Positions 1 through 5,329 of a stretch of DNA of 7,906 nt are shown piece by piece (the first letter of the stretch is position 1; each line of letters begins with the position of its first letter). The stretch covers positions 1 through 7,906 of the forward strand of contig JAJSAJ010000201.1 of assembly GCA_024274855.1 (NCBI GenBank). Direction: 5' to 3'. The translations under genes were made by a program, and so were the position numbers. The stretch comes from Planctomycetota bacterium (GTDB lineage Bacteria; Planctomycetota; Planctomycetia; Pirellulales; Pirellulaceae). The notes below the pieces were generated by a model that was not told the origin of the DNA, did not search any database, and worked only from the letters and a program-made list of their open reading frames with translations.

Positions 1-140
1 CACTCTTCCGCGTACAGACCCCCATGGGCTTGTCCCATGGGTGAATCAGTCTCGCAGCTAAGGACTGTCGCACTCTTCCGCGTACAGACCCCCATGGGCT
101 TGTCCCATGGGTGAATCAGTCTCGCAGCTAAGGACTGTCG
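1..140. repeat. Exact 70-bp tandem duplication with palindromic hairpins
   Basis: Bases 1-70 and 71-140 are identical, giving two head-to-tail copies. The array may continue beyond the left edge of the window. Each copy carries CCCATGGG, a 5-base spacer CTTGT, then CCCATGGG again (21-28 and 34-41; 91-98 and 104-111). CCCATGGG is its own reverse complement, so the pair can form an 8-bp hairpin in either strand. Arms can also pair between the two copies. No coding frame is evident across the copies. The exact identity suggests recent duplication or active homogenisation. The unit could be a dispersed intergenic repeat, a protein-binding site or a transcript hairpin; the sequence alone does not decide. 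Confidence 0.9.
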
Positions 141-447
141 CCGCACGAACGCCCCCCAGCAAACGCGACAACAATTGATTCGCCAGCCCTAAAGCGTAGC
201 ATACGATAGCTTGCTAAACCGCCCGATGAACATGTGCCGAGTGGGGTCCACGCGCCCCGAGCCACAGGTTGGTCCTGGCAACTCTTGGGCCGCCGATCGT
301 TTTGACTCGCGCAACAACAACCGGCAACACCGAATTAAAGATACAACCGCCATAAGTGGAGGTGGGTGTTCGAATCCGATTCACTGTCGAGCCGGCCACT
401 GTCGAGCCGGTTGCCGGAGAAGTGGGGGTAGGCGAGTCGTGCAGAGA
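141..447. other. Intergenic stretch without a recognised gene
   Basis: No frame here has convincing codon structure together with a ribosome binding site. The only structure noticed is a 15-bp imperfect tandem repeat at 382-411 (two copies, 14 of 15 bases alike, core CACTGTCGAGCCGG). It lies 37 bases beyond the stop codon of the small basic protein gene, in what would be its 3' untranslated region. No clear hairpin followed by a T run was found. Confidence 0.5.
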
Positions 448-537
448 TTATTTCTTGCGGTGTCGGATCTTGGCGCGCATCCGACGTTTCTTGCGTCCGA
501 TTTTTCGACGACCTTTTCCTGTTTTCTTCGTGCCCAC
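448..537 (-). CDS. 29-aa highly basic protein, bS22/AURKAIP1-COX24-like candidate
   Basis: On the minus strand a GTG at 537-535 opens a 29-codon frame ending in TAA at 450-448. Upstream, AAGAGGAG (552-545) sits seven bases before the GTG, the best Shine-Dalgarno in the window. The product begins MGTKKTGKGRRK and ends RMRAKIRHRKK. Nearly two thirds of its residues are Lys, Arg or His, and it has no acidic residue. Such composition is typical of very small ribosomal or rRNA-binding proteins. The K/R clusters and length recall the bS22 / AURKAIP1-COX24 C-terminal family, which sits on the small ribosomal subunit, but this is resemblance by eye, not an alignment. Longer overlapping frames on both strands lack such a signal. 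It could be a lineage-specific nucleic-acid-binding peptide instead. I am confident that it is a gene and unsure of its exact family. Confidence 0.72.
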   Translation of the reverse strand: MGTKKTGKGRRKIGRKKRRMRAKIRHRKK

Positions 538-543
538 GCAGGG

Positions 544-552
544 TCTCCTCTT
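544..552 (-). promoter_or_regulatory. Strong Shine-Dalgarno deciding a GTG start
   Basis: The minus strand reads AAGAGGAGA here, complementary to the 16S 3' end. Seven bases separate the AGGAG core plus its final A from the GTG at 537-535. It is the main reason to accept the 29-codon gene and its non-ATG start. Confidence 0.7.
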
Positions 553-990
553 GGGATCGGGGGTCCATGTGTTAAAAAAGCAGTCGCCCGTTCAACCGTA
601 CGGTCCATCGTGAACCGACTGTCAAATCGGCCTTGATTCACTCTGTGGAGGGGTATTCTTGCCGCGTCCCGATCACGCTCGAATTGGCCAGCGAAAACAC
701 GGCGCCGCTGTAAGGCGACAGTCTAACATGTCATTTCGGGGGAGGGCAAGGGAGGCAAACGAGGAACGGGCCGGTTCGAATAAGGTCCGGTCGAGACGCC
801 AAGGCTTTATCGGACTGCGAGCGCGTAAGAAAACCTGCCTTGGACTCGATACGGCACACGCGGTGTACGCCGGGCCCTGCCCCCCAGCAGTCCGTTGACC
901 GACTGAAGAACCTGGCTGCGCGTGATCTTCTCCGGGGGCCCGGGCGAGACACTCGTTGGACAACTGTGGAGCCGACTTCCGCAAAGCCCC
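553..990. other. Intergenic region, no recognised gene
   Basis: Between the small basic protein gene and the response regulator stop there is no frame I recognise. A TTG-started plus-strand frame (659-898) follows a GGAGGGG at 647-653. Its product is rich in Arg from rare AGG/CGG codons and has no recognisable motif, so it is not called. A GC-rich palindromic patch near 933-946 follows the response regulator gene but has no T run, so no terminator is assigned. Confidence 0.45.
595..625 (-). promoter_or_regulatory. Weak promoter candidate upstream of the small basic protein gene
   Basis: A perfect TTGACA (-35 type) lies at 625-620 on the minus strand. The best -10-like hexamer downstream is TACGGT at 600-595, a poor match at 19-base spacing. 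The position, about 60-90 bases upstream of the 29-codon gene, is sensible. Promoter consensus in planctomycetes is not well defined, so this rests mainly on the TTGACA. Confidence 0.25.
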
Positions 991-1428
991 CTACGTCCAG
1001 CTGTCCAAGTCGCGTTTCAACGCCGTATGGATCAGAGTCAGCAGGGTGTTCGGGTCATATGGTTTACGCAGGAAATACGTGCATCCGGCGGCACGGCACC
1101 GACGGACCAGGTCGTCTTGATCCGTACCGGTAACGATGAGCACCGGGATATCACAGGTTTCCGGCGAATCCGCCAGTTGTGCGCAGACATCCAAGCCGTT
1201 TACGTCCGGCAGGCGAAGGTCCAGGATGATGAGGTCCGGGTGGTTCTGGCAGGCCCATGCGAGTCCCATCCGGCCTTCGAACGCGGCGGCCGTTGAGAAC
1301 CCCTGCTTTTGGAGGCAGGCGGCCAATACATCCACCTGTGACTGGTCATCATCGACGATCAGAATGGACCATTGCCGGGCTGCGGCTGATTGCTCGGGTT
1401 CCATTTGGGCTAGCAGATCAGAGAACAT
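991..1428 (-). CDS. Single-domain response regulator (CheY-like receiver protein)
   Basis: This 145-residue protein is essentially one receiver domain (about residues 20-140) with no DNA-binding or enzymatic output domain. The acidic pocket is seen in ILIVDDDQ (D26-D28). The phosphoacceptor is D70 in LIILDLRLPD, the switch Thr is T100 in LIVTGTD, and the conserved Lys is K122 in FLRKPYD. The full catalytic set is present, so it should accept phosphate from a histidine kinase. No kinase is encoded in the window, which makes it an orphan whose output would be protein-protein contact. The first 19 residues are a short polar extension. The ATG at 1428-1426 is preceded by AGGTG at proper spacing. 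Six cysteines (positions 38, 60, 82, 92, 111, 116) are more than usual for a receiver. The receiver assignment is firm; the pathway is unknown. Confidence 0.93.
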   Translation of the reverse strand: MFSDLLAQMEPEQSAAARQWSILIVDDDQSQVDVLAACLQKQGFSTAAAFEGRMGLAWACQNHPDLIILDLRLPDVNGLDVCAQLADSPETCDIPVLIVTGTDQDDLVRRCRAAGCTYFLRKPYDPNTLLTLIHTALKRDLDSWT

Positions 1429-1505
1429 GACCGCACCTACGCTAAAAAGGAGGCAAAAACAGTGGCGAATGCGGCGGTTCGTCCCTTACGGTTTGTAACA
1501 CAGAA

Positions 1506-1534
1506 ACCTTAGATCGCGATCGAGTCGTTGTCAA
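1506..1534 (-). promoter_or_regulatory. Promoter candidate with internal palindrome, upstream of the response regulator
   Basis: On the minus strand a perfect TTGACA (1534-1529) is followed after 17 bases by TAAGGT (1511-1506), a moderate -10 match. The spacer holds the perfect 10-base palindrome GATCGCGATC (1512-1521), which could be an operator. A transcript would start about 70 bases before the response regulator ATG. Confidence 0.35.
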
Positions 1535-1655
1535 ACAGAAACCGTTGAAAACAGTCCCCGAACGGCTGTGCATTTCCCCCTGATCCATAGATGGGGCAAA
1601 ACGATTTTTGTAACATTTTAGCTGAATGGCAAGTGCCGGCGGGACGGGAGTAAAG

Positions 1656-1664
1656 AGTATAACA
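1656..1664 (-). promoter_or_regulatory. Extended -10 promoter candidate
   Basis: The minus strand reads TG-T-TATACT at 1664-1656, a good extended -10 element (TGnTATAAT type). There is no good -35 at 17 bases (TGAAGA, 3 of 6). It lies in AT-richer sequence, about 220 bases before the response regulator start, and could be a second promoter for that gene. Confidence 0.35.
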
Positions 1665-1738
1665 CTAAACACCACTTATCTTCACTAATCCAGATCGAAG
1701 ACTCAAGAGAACGTTCCGAGCGCATCTGCCCTTCTCGT

Positions 1739-1900
1739 TCAACTCTGAACTTGCAGCTTTTCACCGTAGTCTGAGTAGCGCGGATTAATGAAGATGAGTG
1801 TTCCAGTCTTCTCGTCCTCCTGTTTGGGTCGTTTCCGATTCAGAAGTTGTTTAAGGTTCGAGAAGTCCTGAACCTCAGCGGCTGCCAATCGGCTAAACAA
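1739..1900 (-). pseudogene. In-frame protein-like fragment directly after the oxidoreductase stop
   Basis: Directly after the TAA of the oxidoreductase (1903-1901) the same minus-strand frame stays open for 53 codons, to TGA at 1741-1739. The translation looks like real protein: a helical, charged part (EVQDFSNLKQLLNRKRP), then a beta-like segment ending with a polar tail (TGTLIFINPRYSDYGEK). There is no ATG or GTG. TTG codons at 1900 and 1888 are the only common alternative starts, and no Shine-Dalgarno precedes them. Oxidoreductases of this family normally end where the TAA is, so a native extension is unlikely. I read it as the remnant of another gene, or possibly a small TTG-started gene coupled to the oxidoreductase. 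I do not recognise the family. Confidence 0.35.
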
Positions 1901-2845
1901 TTACCGATTTCGCACACGTTCTACGGGGGTTCGTTCGTTCCAGTCGATGCCGGACAGGGACGCGAGTGCCAGTTGCAAGGCATGTGTGCCGTCACGGCCA
2001 TGGCCCTGTGCCTTGAGTGCTTGGTAAAGCTGTCCGGCCAAGGCAAGACCGGGCAGGGCAAGTCCCATGCGATTGGCCGAGTTCAGGGCGATCTCCATGT
2101 CTTTGATAAAGTGCTCGACAAAGAAGCCCGGGTCAAACTGATTAGCGATAATGCGCGGGCCAAGGTTCGACAGTGACCAGCTTCCGGCCGCGCCCGAGGC
2201 GACCGATTGCATCACGGTGTTCAGATCCAGCCCAGCTCGGTAGGCATACAGGAGTGCTTCGCAAACGCCGATCATATTGGCCGCGATCAATGTCTGGTTG
2301 ACCATTTTCGTATGCTGTCCGGCCCCTGGTGGCCCCTGGTAAACGACCGTTTTTCCCATCGCTGTCCAGCACGGTTCGAGTGCTTCGACCACCTCACGAT
2401 CTCCGCCGATCATGATCGACAACCGTGCCTCACGCGCCCCGACGTCTCCGCCGGAAACGGGGGCGTCGATGCTGTGCACCCCCAGAGCCTTTGCAGCTTC
2501 AGCGATCTCGATCGCCAGGTCAGGGGCACTGGTTGTCATATCAACCAGGACCATGCCGGCTTGGCAGCCAGCCAAGGTCCCTTGCGGGCCGAGTGTGACT
2601 TCACGTACGTCGTGCGGATAGCCAAGGATCGAGAAGACGATGTCGCTTTGTTGCGCGACAGCCTCGGGCGAGTCGGCCCAGGTGGCGCCGAGGGCCAGAA
2701 GCGGTTCAGCTTTTTCACGGGTACGGTTGTGGATCGTCATCGGAAAGCCACGTTGCAGCAAGTGGCCACACATGCTGCAACCCATCACGCCCGTGCCAAT
2801 CCAGCCTAGCCGAGTTGTTAAGTCCACACGGGCGGGTTTCAACAT
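1901..2845 (-). CDS. NAD(P)-dependent 3-hydroxyisobutyrate dehydrogenase-family oxidoreductase
   Basis: This is a 314-residue beta-hydroxyacid dehydrogenase, a family that reversibly oxidises short beta-hydroxyacids or reduces semialdehydes with NAD(P). The N-terminal Rossmann fold shows GWIGTGVMG (residues 14-22), followed by HNRTREKA at the second strand, whose Arg suggests NADP preference. The substrate loop is DAPVSGGDVGA (127-137), with S131 and two glycines. The catalytic lysine is K180 in GAGQHTKMVNQ. GSWSLSNLGPR (221-231) and FIKDMEIAL (246-254), with K248, match the C-terminal all-helical domain. The KMVNQ pattern resembles tartronate semialdehyde reductases (GarR/GlxR) more than classic KxxNN hydroxyisobutyrate dehydrogenases, but the substrate cannot be fixed from sequence. 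AAGGA (2858-2854) supports this ATG. It ends 188 bases downstream of the preceding gene, so it is probably a separate unit. The length is normal for the family. Confidence 0.93.
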   Translation of the reverse strand: MLKPARVDLTTRLGWIGTGVMGCSMCGHLLQRGFPMTIHNRTREKAEPLLALGATWADSPEAVAQQSDIVFSILGYPHDVREVTLGPQGTLAGCQAGMVLVDMTTSAPDLAIEIAEAAKALGVHSIDAPVSGGDVGAREARLSIMIGGDREVVEALEPCWTAMGKTVVYQGPPGAGQHTKMVNQTLIAANMIGVCEALLYAYRAGLDLNTVMQSVASGAAGSWSLSNLGPRIIANQFDPGFFVEHFIKDMEIALNSANRMGLALPGLALAGQLYQALKAQGHGRDGTHALQLALASLSGIDWNERTPVERVRNR

Positions 2846-3033
2846 TGGACCATTCCTTTCTCAAAATGGGGCCCCGACCAGACCGCGAGACGTGCGCCAA
2901 TCACTGTCTGTATGTGGTGTATGGTCGATGTGGTTGCGGACAAAGGCAACGCGTGAAAGAGACCGGCTCGCGACCATTTTCGGGCGTTGCATTTGACCAA
3001 CCGTTTTGGCCTGGGCAGGTGAACGCCGATCGG

Positions 3034-3504
3034 CTACCAACGATGCTCGGGAGGCTGCAGAACCTCGCTCAGCAGAATAGCCAGGACAACTGTCTTGGGA
3101 TCGTGCAGCATTTGAGCCAACACGCTAGCCTTGTCCACGGTCGGCAGCTCCTGATCGGAAATCATCGCGTCGACTTTCGAATCCAAGGCACCAAGGCGAT
3201 GATCGAATGTGGCGTGCATGTGCGCTTCGAGTGAGTCATCGGCCTGTTCGACGTCATGGCCCATCCGCGAGGCATCTCGATCGAACTGGCTATCGACCTT
3301 GGCAAACCGTTCGTCTGCCTGATCGATCGATTCGGATACGAGATCCGCTTCGACTGCTGGCGGCGGCGCGGTTGGTCGCGATCTGACGGCGGGTGTCGGT
3401 CGCGAGGTTGGCCGTCTTATCGGTGGCTTGGCCCTTGCCGCCTGTTTGCGTTTTACGCGGTTTCTGGCCACCTGCTTCAGGAAGGCTTCCAGGTCGTCGG
3501 GCAT
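3034..3504 (-). CDS. Hypothetical basic, proline- and alanine-rich protein downstream of floA
   Basis: I do not recognise this 156-residue protein. A basic helix comes first (DDLEAFLKQVARNRVKRKQ, residues 3-21), then a low-complexity Arg/Pro/Ala/Thr linker (about 22-52). A polar, acidic, probably helical or coiled segment with many Asp and His follows (about 53-115). The C-terminus is a hydrophobic helix ending in LLSEVLQPPEHRW. There is no signal peptide or long membrane segment, so it should be cytoplasmic, and its basic head could bind nucleic acid or membrane lipid. GAGG lies nine bases before the ATG. It starts 52 bases after the floA stop, so it is probably the last gene of that operon. 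B. subtilis has a small gene (yqfB) in the same position after floA, but I see no sequence evidence of homology. Confidence 0.8.
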   Translation of the reverse strand: MPDDLEAFLKQVARNRVKRKQAARAKPPIRRPTSRPTPAVRSRPTAPPPAVEADLVSESIDQADERFAKVDSQFDRDASRMGHDVEQADDSLEAHMHATFDHRLGALDSKVDAMISDQELPTVDKASVLAQMLHDPKTVVLAILLSEVLQPPEHRW

Positions 3505-3556
3505 GATCGATTTCCTCTACGGGAACAAGGAATGGACCGAGTCGAGTGCTGGTTGA

Positions 3557-4603
3557 TCACTTGGGCGCCTTGGTCGGTTCGGGTGCCCCCACCGCGGCGA
3601 TCGACCGCCGCATCTCGGTATCGGCCTGAATGTTGCGCAGCTTGTTATAGTCCATGATACCGAGTTTACCGGTTCGAAACGCATCGGCCATCGCTTTCGG
3701 GACATCCGCTTCGGCTTCCACCAACTTGGCTCGCGCCTGCTCGATCTGAGCGATATTTTCACGTTCCACGGCGATGGCCATGGCACGACGGCCCTCGGCC
3801 CGAGCGCGTGCGACACGCATGTCCGCCTCGGCTTGGTCTGCCTGCAAGCGAGCTCCGATGTTCTCGCCAACATCAATGTCGGCGATGTCGATCGATACGA
3901 TTTCAAATGCCGTTTGCGAATCAAGGCGTTTAGCCAACACGGCTTTAGAGATCGTATCCGGATTTTCAAGGACGTCGGCGTGGGTATTGGCCGAGCCAAT
4001 CGCACTGACAATCCCTTCGCCCACGCGCGCTACAATCGTCTCCTCGGTCGCACCACCAATCAACTGTTGCAGATTGGCCCGGACGGTGACGCGAGCCTTA
4101 ACCTTCAGCTGAATGCCGTTCTTGGCTACCGCATCGAGCGAATCCTTGGCTGAACCTTTTGCCGGGCAATCGATCACTCGTGGATAGACGCTCGTTTGCA
4201 CGGATTCCAGTACATCACGGCCGGCCAGATCGATCGCGGTCGCCTCCTTGAAACTCAGCTGGATCGTCTTCGCTTTTCTGGCGGCGATCAACGCACGAAC
4301 GACAAGTGGCACATTGCCCCCGGCCAGATAATGCGCCTCCAAAGCCTTGCCCGTTAACTCGGGATCGTCAAGACCGGCCTGAACCGCCATGATCTTCGTT
4401 CGCACGATCACCTTCGGGCTCACGTGTCGAAACGTCATCCCGACCAAATCGAAGAGCGTTATGCCTGCTCGCGTCAGAAACGATTGAATCCACAGTCGAA
4501 AGTAGGCGGCAAAAACTCCGAAGATGCCCAAAATAATGACTGCCGCAGCCAGCCCGACAAAAAACAACACGCCGGAAAACGGACCTTGAGCCAACAATGT
4601 CAT
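3557..4603 (-). CDS. floA: Flotillin-like protein FloA (SPFH/Band 7)
   Basis: FloA is a membrane scaffold of functional membrane microdomains. This copy is 348 residues, close to the roughly 330 usual for the family. A hydrophobic segment (about residues 11-34) anchors the N-terminus, and the SPFH domain spans about 35-250. A long Ala/Glu/Arg-rich coiled coil follows (about 255-305), containing AEADMRVARARAEGRRAMA. The family signature KLGIMDYNKLRNIQADTEMR (313-332) is clear. The start was placed at the ATG at 4603-4601 because AAAGGGAG (4618-4611) lies seven bases upstream. A frame-extending ATG at 4642 would add 13 residues but covers that ribosome binding site. The gene follows two NfeD genes, and NfeD OB-folds are known to associate with SPFH proteins, so they probably work together. 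The unstructured Pro/Lys C-terminus is unremarkable. Confidence 0.95.
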   Translation of the reverse strand: MTLLAQGPFSGVLFFVGLAAAVIILGIFGVFAAYFRLWIQSFLTRAGITLFDLVGMTFRHVSPKVIVRTKIMAVQAGLDDPELTGKALEAHYLAGGNVPLVVRALIAARKAKTIQLSFKEATAIDLAGRDVLESVQTSVYPRVIDCPAKGSAKDSLDAVAKNGIQLKVKARVTVRANLQQLIGGATEETIVARVGEGIVSAIGSANTHADVLENPDTISKAVLAKRLDSQTAFEIVSIDIADIDVGENIGARLQADQAEADMRVARARAEGRRAMAIAVERENIAQIEQARAKLVEAEADVPKAMADAFRTGKLGIMDYNKLRNIQADTEMRRSIAAVGAPEPTKAPK

Positions 4604-4709
4604 GGTGTATCTCCCTTTGGGGAATGAAATGCCGCTGTCCAACGGACTGTTGAGCCCCTGGACTTGTTGTCAACGAAACTGCTCTCGAAATCTTTATCCG
4701 GATGCTGTT

Positions 4710-4738
4710 CCTCTAACGCTATTCAGGGGCCTTGTCAA
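4710..4738 (-). promoter_or_regulatory. Internal promoter candidate for floA
   Basis: A perfect TTGACA (4738-4733, minus strand) overlaps the stop codon of the preceding NfeD frame. It is followed after exactly 17 bases by TAGAGG (4715-4710), which matches three of six -10 positions. It would give a leader of about 100 bases for floA. The leader also contains a 7-bp inverted repeat, GCCCCTG (4730-4724) with CAGGGGC (about 4660-4654), that could fold it. Confidence 0.3.
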
Positions 4739-5040
4739 GCCATGGGATCGTCCATGGACTCGATTCCTAGCGAATCAATCGGAGTCGACAGAATGTCATC
4801 CGGGCTGGAATCCAGCTCGGCTCGCTCGTTGTCACTTAATGGTCGCACCACAATCCGTTGCGTTCGTACGGCAACCACCACAATTGGCACGCCAGCGTCG
4901 ATCGCCATGCCGTCACTTATTGCATCATGGACGCGCCCGTCGATCGTGATGTCACCGCTGGGCAACAAGGCCGTTTTTGTCGTTCCGCGTTTTCCGACCA
5001 TGGTGTCACGGAGCCGATATTCCTCGGTGTCCGGAAGCAC
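4735..5040 (-). CDS. NfeD OB-fold domain, C-terminal half of an interrupted NfeD protein
   Basis: This 101-residue frame encodes the NfeD C-terminal OB-fold. GKRGTTKTALLPSGDITIDG (residues 16-35) is followed by SDGMAIDAGVPIVVVAV and a terminal beta strand RIVVRPL. The same pattern recurs at the C-terminus of the long NfeD protein upstream. There is no membrane segment in this half. It lies in exactly the same frame as the membrane half just upstream, separated only by TAA GAC GAG, so the two would make one normal NfeD protein of about 195 residues. If it is translated alone, the start is probably GTG at 5040-5038. GGAG lies 12 bases upstream of that GTG, and restart after termination at the adjacent TAA is plausible. 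ATG at residue 14 is an alternative. The acidic tail (residues 70-101) is probably disordered. The OB-fold is the part expected to contact FloA. Confidence 0.75.
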   Translation of the reverse strand: MLPDTEEYRLRDTMVGKRGTTKTALLPSGDITIDGRVHDAISDGMAIDAGVPIVVVAVRTQRIVVRPLSDNERAELDSSPDDILSTPIDSLGIESMDDPMA

Positions 5041-5046
5041 CTCGTC

Positions 5047-5322
5047 TTAGCTCTCCGGACGTTTGATCAGGATCAGCTTGCCCAGGGGCGTGTGGGGCCA
5101 CCAGCGAATCGCGCCCACGATCGCCAGTGGAACGACCACGATGTCAATCAACAGCATCATCGTCCCCGCCCAGATGCTGGTCGAGAAGGCTACGACAACC
5201 GATGCCACCACCGCAGCGGCGGCCATGAAGGCAAGGATCCCACCCGACGGTACGAAAATCTCGAGAAAGATTAACAGCAACGCCGCGATCAGCAGGGTCA
5301 ATGGCCAAATCAGCGTCTGCAT
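5047..5322 (-). CDS. NfeD membrane domain, N-terminal half of an interrupted NfeD protein
   Basis: This is a 91-residue membrane protein with three hydrophobic segments (about residues 4-25, 27-51 and 53-74). It carries the NfeD-type LEIFVPSGGILAF motif at the first turn, and ends WWPHTPLGKLILIKRPES before TAA (5049-5047). NfeD proteins of the short class continue from such a linker into a cytosolic OB-fold. Here that fold follows in the same frame after the TAA, so this is either the first half of a nonsense-mutated gene or one gene of a genuine split pair. The ATG at 5322 is seven bases after the TAA of the long NfeD gene and has no obvious Shine-Dalgarno, so translational coupling is likely. 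It is expected in the inner membrane alongside FloA. Confidence 0.78.
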   Translation of the reverse strand: MQTLIWPLTLLIAALLLIFLEIFVPSGGILAFMAAAAVVASVVVAFSTSIWAGTMMLLIDIVVVPLAIVGAIRWWPHTPLGKLILIKRPES

Positions 5323-5329
5323 ACTTTGA

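Noticed and set aside
361..400. TTCGAAT, reminiscent of a tRNA T-loop (also near 775)
   Set aside because: The flanking bases do not form the five-pair T-stem, and no anticodon arm or acceptor stem can be drawn.
335..568. 77-codon minus-strand frame overlapping the 29-codon gene
   Set aside because: It is the shadow of that gene in another frame. The Shine-Dalgarno spacing fits the GTG of the small gene, not this ATG.
211..636. 141-codon plus-strand frame across the left region
   Set aside because: It runs antisense over the well-supported 29-codon basic protein gene. It has no RBS and an arginine/cysteine-rich random composition.
659..898. TTG-started 79-codon plus-strand frame preceded by GGAGGGG
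   Set aside because: The codon use is rich in AGG and CGG, the composition is not protein-like, there is no motif, and the start is a rare one. The SD-like G run is probably chance.
1556..1602. CCCC and GGGG blocks suggesting a hairpin terminator
   Set aside because: Only four outer pairs form, the inner bases mismatch, and no T run follows in the direction of transcription.
2321..2340. Perfect tandem repeat of GGCCCCTGGT inside the oxidoreductase gene
   Set aside because: It encodes part of the conserved GPPGAG loop at normal family length, so it does not indicate an insertion.
4740..4757. CCATGG pair that could form a hairpin at the end of the short NfeD frame
   Set aside because: It lies within coding sequence for ordinary residues and has no T run. 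Two NcoI-type palindromes this close can occur by chance.
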